Below, piece after piece: positions 41,058 to 51,073 of a DNA stretch of 64,000 nt. Position numbers and translations under genes: made by a program. The DNA lies in assembly GCF_002999335.1 (NCBI RefSeq), contig NW_020312403.1:62001-126000 (forward strand). Direction: 5' to 3'. How positions within the stretch are numbered: position 1 is the stretch's first letter; each line of letters opens with the position of its first letter. Under the pieces are notes generated by a model. It was not told the origin of the DNA. It saw nothing but the letters and a program-made list of their open reading frames with translations, and did no database searches. Source of the DNA: Cyclospora cayetanensis (Eukaryota > Apicomplexa > Conoidasida > Eucoccidiorida > Eimeriidae).

Positions 41058-44000
41058 TGCGAAGATGGAAAGGAGAGGCGGAGTAGGCTACCAGACGATA
41101 CAATATAACGCAAGAACGTTAACGGACCAACGCGCTTCCAATAACACACTTGTCTATCTACCACCCTCTCACGCCGAACAGCCACTCAAAGGCAAAACAG
41201 TCAGCAATCACACTTGGCGAGAACTAGCCAAACGCCGAAGCCTGCTCTGCTGCAATTGCCCACACGGTGCTACTCCTTTGTCAGTCAAGGTACATGAAAG
41301 AGCTTGCAGCTTCCAGGAGAGTGGAAAAGCGCACAACCGGGACCAGGGCCTCTCATGCGCTGGTCAATGCTGCGTGAAGCCACTTCACCACAATGCCGTG
41401 CTTCACGCATCAGCGAAGTGTGCCCTCGTGCGTTAAACAAGGTGCCTGAAGAGCATAGTCTTTGAAGAAAACACTCAGAACTGCGGAGGAGGCGAGCGGA
41501 AGGCGATGCAGAATTGAAATATGCGGGTCGGCTCTGGAGTCTCGAACTGTAGGGAGAAAACCTGCGGTCTACCGGTGACTGTCGCACGTCGTAAAAGTGC
41601 TTTTTGAGGAAAATTAACAAACTATCGGGTTTAAGAGGATAATGGCATGCAACACACGATGCGCTGCGGTGTTGCAGTCACCCGGCGGCTGCACAATAGA
41701 ACCACCAATTGTATCCACATATCTTCTCTTATAAAGAATTGAGTAACAAGCAAGGAAAATACAGAAAGGGTTGATTTACGACTAGAAAATGACAAAACAT
41801 CGGCGGTAAAGCCACGAAACCACACTGGTATTTCCTGACCGGCAGCCGCAACATCATTACACCACAGCCAGCGAACGAATGATTAGCGGATCACCATGAA
41901 CCATCCCGCTATATACGTTATTCTTATTTAATTTCTCTACTAAAGTCCACTTGTTTTCATTTCACAAACATCTATCCTTCATGTAGTCGCTTTTCTGTGC
42001 TTTAGCTGCTCTCCCAATAGAGCACGCGACACCTGTCAGTCTCACAGTTGCCAGAGACATGTAAGCACGAACTGTACGTTAATTGTACGGCACGTGCCGC
42101 AAATTCAGCTGTGTTTCCCCCTGTTAGGTTAGACTTGTGCACTTCACCCGCACACTTTTTAGTGCTAATTCTAACAGTTTGCGTAACGCGGGGTAAATGA
42201 GGCGAGGGAAAGTTGTGGGCATCTCAGAGAAACAAATCATGTAGGCGAATTGCTAAGGATTGCACTCGAATGTAGTCTTGCCGCTACTCATAGACACGTC
42301 GTACTATATTCGATACCTCAACCCAAACGCCTCCCAGAACCACGTGCTGACACCCAATGCTGGATACTAGGAAAGCAGTGTTACGCTGTGCACTCAAGAT
42401 GCACAAATACCGAAACTAGAACCCCTGCCGTATTTTAACTAGCAAGGTCCATCTTTAACACTTCCTCCAAGGTTTCTAGTAGTAGGTAGTTAAATCCATG
42501 CTCGACATAGAGCAAATTCAAAGTTCTTGAGTGCTTGCCAAGAGAAATCTCACCTGCCTCTGCTTGCGTCCCTTAGAGCTCCTAACATGTGAGGCAATGG
42601 GAATCTAAGGTGCGCGTAACCCACGCTGTTAGCACTCCGAGCATTTACACGTAGTTGCATTGAGCACCTAGCCCCCACGCACACGGTATTGCTTCATCCT
42701 GACTCAATCTATCAGTACGCTACAATAAATATAAGTTGTACGAAGAGACCGACCAGTCAATGCACACTAAATTAATATTTAATCAAGAACAGCAGCCTGC
42801 CCGCTAGACCCTCCTTTTGCAGTGGTCCAAAAGCAGCAACTTGGCTATATACCACACTTTCTGTATTTAATCAAAATTAGGAACGAGGTAACTACATTTT
42901 AGCCTAACCCTCTGTGATGTTTCATTTGGCTACTTAATTCAACCACCTGCCTTTCTGATAAACTCTGATTTTTCGTGCTGCTGCTCTCCTGAGGAGTGAC
43001 GACAAGGCTAAGACTCTTCCGCTGTCCCGCATTTAGGTGGTCTCGATGCACAAATTAAACACATGAGAGAGTTTCTTTGAAATAGGAAGAAGATGATGTA
43101 GCGTATTGAGCTAGCCTTCAAAAAGTTTTCCCATTACTTTCGATTTAAGTATCACGAGGCCGATACAAGGAGGCGAAGTGTTGTGTGCATGTAGGCTAGA
43201 TGCTACCTCGGACTAGCTGTGGATGTTCGGAGTGCTTAAAAGGCTGCAGCAGTAGGCACCTTGGCTACTGCTAGTCTATCATGCCGGACCCTTGAGGGGC
43301 GAAGTTATGGAAAATGGGGAGATTATCTATTGGAACGAGATTTACGATATCGGGCCCATGCAGGCCCTGAAGGGCGCAATAGACACGTTAATATTCCACT
43401 TCTGATCGACAGACCTCATGAATCACACAAACGCGCTTGCAGGAAGTTGTTTAGTGCAGCCTAAATGTGACAATTTCCCCCGTCCCAGTGTCCATGATGT
43501 AACTCTCCAGATACTTGGCGCACTTAGCCCAGTGTATTCTGCAGCAAAGAAACTGTAAGAACAGCCATGCCAAAGAGTGATCAATTATTTCATTCTTCTC
43601 AGCAAAATATAGCTAGCTTACTAGAATATACCAGAACGCAGCTTGGCCCCCATTCTCCGTCCTATCATGACAAGCCCCTTGGTGAAGCAGGCCAAGATCC
43701 TCTTGAAGGAGGTGGGCTCAGATCCGCTCGCAAGTCGTTAAGGCTCTATTCAAAGTCGTTGTAGCAGCTTTTGCCTGTAGAGTGTGAGCCTACCATATGC
43801 CTTGTGGAAACAAAACAAGTCTGCATGATTAGGGCGTCGTGTGTGTGTGGCCCTGCACCAAGATACAGCGATAGCCTGGATTGCCTTGCGGATTCAGGTA
43901 TTTGCACACCTGCCACCCTTCTTTCGTTACACTCCCAGCTGGGCGCGATGTGACCGACGAGTGAAGGTAGATGCCGTGAGCAAGGGGATCACAAACGCTC

Positions 44001-44810
44001 TTTCAAGCAGAGCTCGCTTTCTTCCTCTGGTTCTCCCGTTTGTAGAGAGCCCGAAGAGGAGGCCTCCAGCCCGTCGGGGGCATCCTTGCGCATAGATTCA
44101 CAGAGGGACAGTATAGCCTAGCCCAGTGCAATCCTGAGCACCACATGAGGTCTCACACCTTACTGCATCCATTAAGGTTGCCTATGCTGTTTTGGAGTCG
44201 GCATTTATCATGCCTAAGCCCGGAAATCGACACCTGTCTGAGCAGAGCTTTGAGGAACACTTCCTGAGCTAGCTTCAGGAAGACGAACGCTGCGGCAAAT
44301 GCGGCATCACTCCTTGCTGCAGACTCTTCGCTGCAGCAAGGTCGGATTATCCTAGGACTGCGCCTCTAACTGTCGGTGTGTACCACTCCTACTAGCACTC
44401 TCGCGTCCGCTGGCTGGCCATTCCTACAAACTTCTGCCGCGTTTTCGTGTCTGTAAATCTGCGAATCCTTGACCACTGGTCGCCCCACTGGACTTCTTGA
44501 AATGCAAAACTGAAATTCGCAGTGGATGGCGTGGTCTGTGAAGCTAAAGGATGGACACCCCCACGCAGGGGGCTGTAATTTCGGAGCTCGTCATGTGGGC
44601 CGCACACTCAAACCATCAAGTGACACCATGCATTCAACGTAAGCTGCTTCTTACTTGAAGAGCACGCACGAGGGCATCGCCCTGCGCAGTTAGAGTCTTC
44701 GAAGCCAGCACGAGTATTCTATATGCTCTGGCTCTCTGCTTTTGCATAATTCATGCATCAAGGGCCTTGTTTGACTTGGGGGTACTCCCGGAAAGCAGTG
44801 GAAAAGGCAC
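41058..44810. other. Gene-poor region, 3.7 kb
   Basis: No gene supported. It separates the start of the GDAP2-like gene from the stop of the ankyrin gene, so the GDAP2 promoter and the ankyrin 3' UTR lie at its two ends. Possible scraps of retroelement coding at about 43261-43464 and 43870-43950 are too weak to call as features. Confidence 0.5.
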
Positions 44811-47195
44811 CTACTGAACACCTGGCGGTCCCTTTGCTTTCGGAGGTGCGCCCTTGGCCGGAGGTGGTGGCCCCTTGCTCGGTGGCGGGGGCCGCTTTAC
44901 AGCCTCGGGGGCCCCGTCTACCGGCTTCGCAGGTGTCTTCACCCCCTCAGGAGGCCCCTTTACCGCTTCCGAAGGTTCGTTTACCCCCTCGGAAGGGGCT
45001 TTTACCGCTTTCGGAGGCCCCTTTACCGCATCGGGTGGGGTGCCCTTTACCGCTTTCGGAGGCCCCTTTACCCCCTCGGGAGGAGGTCCCTTTACCGCAT
45101 CGGGTGGGGTGCCCTTTACCGCTTTCGGAGGCCCCTTTCCCCCCTCGGGAGGAGGTCCCTTTACCGCATCGGGTGGGGTGCTCTTTACCGCTTTCGGAGG
45201 CGCCTTTACCTCCTCGGGAGGAGGTCCCTTTACCGCATCGGGTGGGGTGCCCTTTACCGCTTTCGGAGGCCCCTTTACCCCCTCGGGAGGGGGTCCCTTT
45301 ACCGCATCGGGTGGGGTGCCCTTTACCGCTTTCGGAGGCCCCTTTACCCCCTCGGGAGGGGGTCCCTTTACCGCATCGGGTGGGGTGCCCTTTACCGCTT
45401 TCGGAGGCCCCTTTCCCCCCTCGGGAGGGGGTCCCTTGACTGCCTGGGGTGGGCCTTTTGGCACTGGAGGGGCCCCTGCAGCCGAGGGCTTTGGCGAGGC
45501 CGTTTGCACTGCGGGAGCTTGTAGCTTGGGTGCTGAAAGCTCGCCCGTGGCGTTGGAGGGGAGTTCCTCTTTAGGCACTCCCACGTGGATCTGTGTGGAA
45601 GCTGCGGCATCAGGCGAAAGATTACTCTTGCTATCTGGAGGCGCTTTTTTATCTGCAGCCGGAGAGGGCTTTTCCTTTGCGTGCGGAGCAGGGTGCTGCT
45701 GGGAAGGCTTTGCGGCGCCTGTTACTTTAGAGGAAAGCTGAAAGCCCGTACCGCCGGTTGCTTCCTTCGACGATTTGGGGGCCGTTTTCAGTGCATCAGT
45801 GTCTCGTGTGACGAGGTGTTTTTGATGCATCGGCGGTTTATGAGAGGGCCTTGTGGCGCCTGATGCGATGAGCTCGGAGAAAAGCCAGGGAGCATCGCCT
45901 ACCATTTTTTCTTTGTTGCGCTGTTGTAGTTCCTCTGGTCTCGGGGTGTCGAAACGCTGGTGCATGCGGGTTGAGGGGCCTTGGGGGAGGAGCTCTGGCT
46001 TTAGCATATCTCTAATGACAAAAATCTGGTGCAGGACAAACTGCCACCCCTCGTTAGTTGCCTTTGCCTCCTCGCGTGTCTGCCCCTCAAGCTGCAAGTC
46101 GTTTACTTGCAGCAGCCGCTCCTTTCGAGTGACAAAGGCATCCCAGGTGCTTAGCAGCAGATCCGCCGGCGCAAAGCCCCTGTTCGACTGCAACCTGTAC
46201 ATATCGTACGTGCAGTGTCTCGTGAGGAGCAAAAGAATTTCCTGAGCCTTTCGCGTCCTCTCCAACATTGTTTTGGGGAAGAAAAACAGCTCGGAGCTCT
46301 CCGGGCATGCGGCGGGCAAGCGCACATCCACCAGGGTCTCCTGGGAGATGTAAGTGCTGTCTTTGACGTAGAAGCCGAGATGCTTGGACTGGACCGAAAG
46401 CCCCGAAAGTGCAGCGCATGCGCGATCCCCTTCCCAGGCAAGCCCCCTAAAGTAGTGGGTGGCTTGTCGTGTCACTCCGGTGGAAACGGCATGCAGCACG
46501 GAAAATCCCTCAGCCCTGCTGACCTGGTCCGGATCTGCCCCGTGCTTGAGCAGCAGTCTGCAAATTTCCGTATGCAAATTATAGGCCGCCAACATCAGGG
46601 GAGTCTCCCCACGCAGCGTCGTGGCATCTACAGGCGCTCTGCAATCCAGCAGAGCCTGCACCGTTGCCACATGCCCCGAGCTGCACGCCAGATGCAGAGC
46701 AGTAGCCGCCTCGCTGTTCAGGGCTGCAATGAGAGCTCCCGCAGCAAGCAGCTGTTTGCAGAGTTGTTCCTTGCCTTGACTTGCGGCCAGGTGCAACGCC
46801 GAGCTTCTTCCAAGTAGCTTATGCGTAGTCGCATTCAGCAGACGGCTGCGATGTGACAAAGCCACCGGTTCCCCTCCGTCGAGGCTTGCATCCGCTGCAG
46901 CGGACGACCTCTCTGGCCGGTGAGGGCTGCGCTTAGGGGACTTCAGGCCTGGCCAGCTGGTGGCGGCAACTTCCTTTCTCTCCAAGAGCTCACAGCGCTG
47001 CAAGAGGTGCCGCAAAATAGCTGCTTCCCGTCCCGACGCCGCATCCTCCGCGCTTGTCATCTGCTGAACAGCAATGAGGTTCTCATGCATGCCCAGCGCC
47101 TCAGGAGAAAACTCGTACGGCTTTGTGCCGCTGCCAGCCATTGCCAAGAGGGCCGTCACACCGAGTGCTGTCTCGTGGAAGAGGTCAAAGCCCAT
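44811..47195 (-). CDS. Ankyrin-repeat protein with Pro/Lys tandem-repeat tail
   Basis: Single exon, 794 aa from the ATG at 47195; the frame stays open a little upstream but only with non-ATG codons. Ankyrin repeats occupy about residues 125-235, with the pattern SSALHLAASQGKEQLCKQLL, ATALHLACSSGHVATVQALL and ETPLMLAAYNLHTEICRLLL followed by KHGADPD. The middle (about 235-420) is a folded-looking region of unknown type. From about residue 480 the chain is Ala/Pro/Lys-rich, and it ends with a 23-residue unit (AVKGTPPDAVKGPPPEGVKG plus PPK) repeated six times. Ankyrin repeats bind protein partners; the partner is unknown. A short hydrophobic stretch near the N-terminus (GVTALLAMAG) is too weak to call a membrane segment. 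Confidence 0.85.
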   Translation of the reverse strand: MGFDLFHETALGVTALLAMAGSGTKPYEFSPEALGMHENLIAVQQMTSAEDAASGREAAILRHLLQRCELLERKEVAATSWPGLKSPKRSPHRPERSSAAADASLDGGEPVALSHRSRLLNATTHKLLGRSSALHLAASQGKEQLCKQLLAAGALIAALNSEAATALHLACSSGHVATVQALLDCRAPVDATTLRGETPLMLAAYNLHTEICRLLLKHGADPDQVSRAEGFSVLHAVSTGVTRQATHYFRGLAWEGDRACAALSGLSVQSKHLGFYVKDSTYISQETLVDVRLPAACPESSELFFFPKTMLERTRKAQEILLLLTRHCTYDMYRLQSNRGFAPADLLLSTWDAFVTRKERLLQVNDLQLEGQTREEAKATNEGWQFVLHQIFVIRDMLKPELLPQGPSTRMHQRFDTPRPEELQQRNKEKMVGDAPWLFSELIASGATRPSHKPPMHQKHLVTRDTDALKTAPKSSKEATGGTGFQLSSKVTGAAKPSQQHPAPHAKEKPSPAADKKAPPDSKSNLSPDAAASTQIHVGVPKEELPSNATGELSAPKLQAPAVQTASPKPSAAGAPPVPKGPPQAVKGPPPEGGKGPPKAVKGTPPDAVKGPPPEGVKGPPKAVKGTPPDAVKGPPPEGVKGPPKAVKGTPPDAVKGPPPEEVKAPPKAVKSTPPDAVKGPPPEGGKGPPKAVKGTPPDAVKGPPPEGVKGPPKAVKGTPPDAVKGPPKAVKAPSEGVNEPSEAVKGPPEGVKTPAKPVDGAPEAVKRPPPPSKGPPPPAKGAPPKAKGPPGVQ
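45022..45435 (-). repeat. 69-bp minisatellite, six tandem copies, in frame in the ankyrin protein tail
   Basis: Unit starts fall exactly at 45022, 45091, 45160, 45229, 45298 and 45367 (plus-strand TTTACCGCATCGGGTGGGG). The unit length is a multiple of three, so copy-number changes keep the frame. Copies differ at a few bases only. Shorter, more diverged versions of the Pro/Lys motif continue on both sides. Confidence 0.95.
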
Positions 47196-47573
47196 CTTCA
47201 AGAGCCTGGCGAGTAGGAGCGGACAGCAAAGCGACACCCAACGCAAGAGGGAGAAAGATATGATCTAGGAGGCCCCCATCAAAGGTCGCAGCAGTTAAGC
47301 ATCACGCGACTCTCGCCGATCGCGACTAGCAGGAACGCAAGCGCAAAAGTTTTTGTTCCAGACTTCCGGCAGAACGCTCTAACCTAGCCCGCGCACCGCG
47401 CGCCAACTATGAGAGGCGGGCTGACTGGCTGGCTGGCAAAGCTAGCGACGCTAGTTGTGCCGAGGGCAGCGGCAAGGCCATTGAGGGGCCTCCACCTGGT
47501 GGGGTGACAGGACCGAATATGTATATTGATGCCAACGCAAGGAGAAGCCTAGATGCAGGCACCGTTTACTCTT

Positions 47574-50500
47574 TCACGCATACAGGAAGCAACGCGGCAA
47601 GTAGGAAAGCTGCGTCGGACGAACCACCTACTCGCGGACTATGGCCACCTGCCGGTGCAGACAGGCGAGGCCTAGAAGCGTCAGTCCTGTGGGGAGATGG
47701 GGGACGTCTTTCATTGCCAAAAACACTTGAAGGCTCAAGGGAAAGCAGAAGCCACCGCGAACCAAGGCGGAGGCAAAGAACATGGGGTCAGCCGCGAAGT
47801 GCTGTGCGATGTTCTGGAGCAAAAAAACGCATAACCGGCATCCCCCTGGCGATTGGCAGGGGATACAGCGCACTGCCTCTAGTGCATATTTGCGCTAGAG
47901 GCAGACGGTCTTGGGAGGTGTGGAGGCGCAAATGTCTCAGAGACAGCGAGCTCTAGAGCACAACAGAAAGCGTGTCCCCCCCCGTGATCTTTGCCCTGGC
48001 AGACGCTCGCCAGTCCAGCAAGCTGCTCGAATGTTTCGAGAAGCGGCTCCTGAAACGTTGGCTAGGCTAAAGAAACTCCCTCTGCACCCTCGAGCTGGCA
48101 TGCATGGTTACCTCTTCAGAGCTCGTCCTGCATCCCGTGACTTGCCGGTAAAGACCCACAAAGACGTCAACAGTTTTGAGCACCGGCTGATGCAGCAGCG
48201 GAGGCGTTGAAACGTTGAGGAGGGCTGCGTATCTCCGCAGCTTCTGCTGCAGCACAATGGCTAAGCTAGAGTCGTTGCCAAAGCAGACAGAGCAATTCCA
48301 AAGTGCCGCATACAAAGGACTCATTAAAAAGTGGGCAGGAAGTGCAGGGCCTCGCCGGCAGTGCTGGTTAAGGCTCATTGCCTGACGCACAGCGTCCATA
48401 CCCACACAGCAGCAAGCCGCGATTGATGCGCGACGTATGCAGGGCAAAAGCAAAGTACACACACTTTGCAAGGAAGGAATACGGAGTAGTGGGGAAGCTG
48501 AGTGACACGCGGAGGCGATCCTGGAGGCAGGGACACTGTTTTGCCCCGCCTAGCCATAGCCTAGCGCCTCTGGCTGCCGCCGTGAAATTTCGTTTTGAAA
48601 AAAAATCTCCCAGCTCCCTTTTGAGCAACGCCTCGCCACTCACAGGGGACTGTGCGCGAGAGGACGTACCTGGTAGGTCAAGTCAGAAAGTCTGACATTC
48701 AAATCCATCTTGAGACGGGAGCAGGGGGGCAGTACGGTTTCTGCTGCCAGAGCTGCTCGCCGGATGTATATGAGGGCCTTGCACAAGCAACGTGGCATCA
48801 GACGATCTGGTCAAATGTGCGTTTTCCGGGGTGCCCCAGGCACCTGCCGCACTCTACTGTCATGAAGAGACAAACAACGGCGCATGCATAGCAGCGCTCT
48901 CACCGGAAAGCCAAAGGGGCCAAAGGGAGGGGGTGGGGTAGGGGGTGGGATGGCGCAGTCTCACTTTGATGGGGTCTTTTGCGGGCTGAGACGCCAGGAG
49001 GCCTGCCAAGATGGTGTGTGTGTTGAACAGGACGGCATGCTGGGGGTGCAGCTGGCTGCTGTACCTCTGTGCAAGGGCAGTATAGAGCTTGCGTGCTTCC
49101 AGACGGGCACCACTCACAAGCCTTCTCTCTGCAGCCGCTTGCAGTTGCTCAACTTCGCGCTCGAGGACTGCACAGCTCCGATTGACGTAGGCAGACGTTA
49201 AGCCGCAGTTAGCGCACAGCCATTCTTCGTCGAGGGACGCATCACCTTCCAAAGTCCCCTTCTCACCCGCAGCCTGAGGGCTCTGGCTATCCGCTGGCCT
49301 TGTCTCCCTTCGTCTCGACTCAGATGTCTCCGCTTCTTGCTGCGCGGTGAGCGAATTCGCCTTGCGCACTTGGCCTTTTTCAAAGGGATTTTCAGGCATC
49401 GGCACCGTAGACAGAGCTGCAGTATAGGCATTGAGGCGAGAGGCCAAAGACTTGCTTTTGTGCGGGCTAAGGAAGCCCCTTACACACTTGAAGCATCGGA
49501 TGCCCCGTAACAGTCTGCCGCCTTCTGCGCTGTCCGTACATCGGATGCAGCCGCATCCAAATATCCGCGGGGACGCTGTGACCCCCTTGCGTTCTTTTTG
49601 CGGCTTGAAGAGGTCTTCCTCAAGAGAAATGCACAGGCTCCCCCCAGAAGGAATGAAGCTTAGAGCTCGCACGGCCACCAGTCCATCCTCTTGCAGACAC
49701 ACAACACACGTGGGAACGCAGCTGTGGTGCAGCAAAGCGACCGCGGGTGCTAGGACTTGACCTATCGCTCCATCGGGGTTCCTTCCGTCTACGGCGGAAG
49801 CAATTGAAGGGGAGGTCAAAAAGGTAGAGTACTGCCACAAAATGAGCATGAGCTCTATCAATTCTCTTTCTTCGAGGAATAAGAGAAGATGCGCGGGCAA
49901 AACGCGCTGCAATCGGCGCGCTAGCAGCGTAAGTTGCGCGTACAGCTCTGGTTGGCCCCTAATGACCGCCGCCCTATATGAATTCAGCTGCAGCAGCTGT
50001 TCAACCACGTCCGTTGTTGCATTTTCACCCTTGTCGCGCTCATCCCCCTGGTCCTGTCGGTTCTGCCGTTCCAGGCCAGTCTTCACAATTGTTCGAAAGA
50101 TATGCAGCACGGTCGTGGAGCTGAGCTTAGACTCCTTCGCTGCTGCCAGCAACAAAGGAATCGCCTGGCATTCTAAGGCATGTATTCGGCTGTTACGCAT
50201 AAGGCACTCCCATGAACAAAAGGCAAAGGGACAGGTGTACGGCTTTACAGGACAAGAGTACCCCCTACTGGGGTCTTCTCGATCTTGCAGACAGTGGAAA
50301 CAGCTGGTGTAGATTTGACCAGACTCAAGCATCAGTGGGGTTAGTACAAACGGTCTTTGCCGAAAAACGATTTCTCCTGGCTCCAGATCTCGATTTGCCA
50401 TGGCAGCCACATGAGTGCCTTGCCGTACGACTACAACAGGGGCCGTCTCCACGCTGAAAATAGAGTCAGAAAACTCCATAGAACCTGATCGGTGGCTATT

Positions 50501-51073
50501 TAAGGGCTGATAGGTCGCAAGAGATTTAGCCAAAAACGATACAGGCAGTTCACACAGCTGCAGGAGAGACTGTTCCTCTGAATCGCGAAGCAACCGCAAC
50601 AGCATCCGGTTTCCAGGGGAGTTGTGAATCGCTCCCCACAAGCACTCGCACACCGATGCAAATCTTTTTTCCTGGGTGTAAATGTCAGCCAGGAGAACGA
50701 ACCCGTCAGCATTCCGAGGGTTCCTGTCGATGAAGCAACAAACTGCGACCTCTGCTTCTTGCAACCTGTGGCTCTGCAGCAAATAAGCCAGCATGTTCTG
50801 GAGGACAAGCAGCTCCTGCAGCTCCCGCCGAAGCTCACCATCCTGGATCTCTTTGTTTCGCGTCTCCTCATCATCTGAGTCGCTTTTCTCCACGCCAAGA
50901 TGATGTTCCCCCCCGTTGACGCTTGGCCTGTTGGCGGTTGCTGTGCCCTCCAACTGGGCCTTCAGGACTGCCTTCTCTGACTGAAAGGTTTGTTCATTTG
51001 TGTATACTGTCGTCAGACCCTCTGGGAAAAGCCTGGAGATGCCCTTTAGTTGAAAGAACTCGGCAAACAGCAT
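47574..51073 (-). CDS. SET-domain (SMYD-like) protein with N-terminal TPR-type region
   Basis: Exons (minus): 51073-48965, 48708-48670, 48381-48112, 47813-47649, 47609-47574; 873 codons, all phases agree. The last 36-bp exon could be absent, in which case the frame reads on to a stop at 47628. The N-terminal 180 residues are helical with a TPR-like stretch (EVAVCCFIDRNPRNADGFVLLADIY). The SET part begins at VVVVRQGTHVAAMANRDLEPGE, has an inserted Cys/His cluster where SMYD proteins carry a MYND zinc finger (FHC..C, CPFAFCSWEC), then LLHHSCVPTCVV, VRALSFIPSGG and the post-SET FGCGCIRC. The C-terminal exons give a helical region as in SMYD proteins. Lysine methylation is the family role, but the cofactor motif usually written NHSCxPN is HHSCVPT here. 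Confidence 0.85.

Noticed and set aside
44753..45741. Two long plus-strand frames rich in Pro or Gly/Phe
   Set aside because: They lie opposite the 69-bp repeat, whose composition lacks stops; the minus strand has ankyrin repeats in the same open frame.
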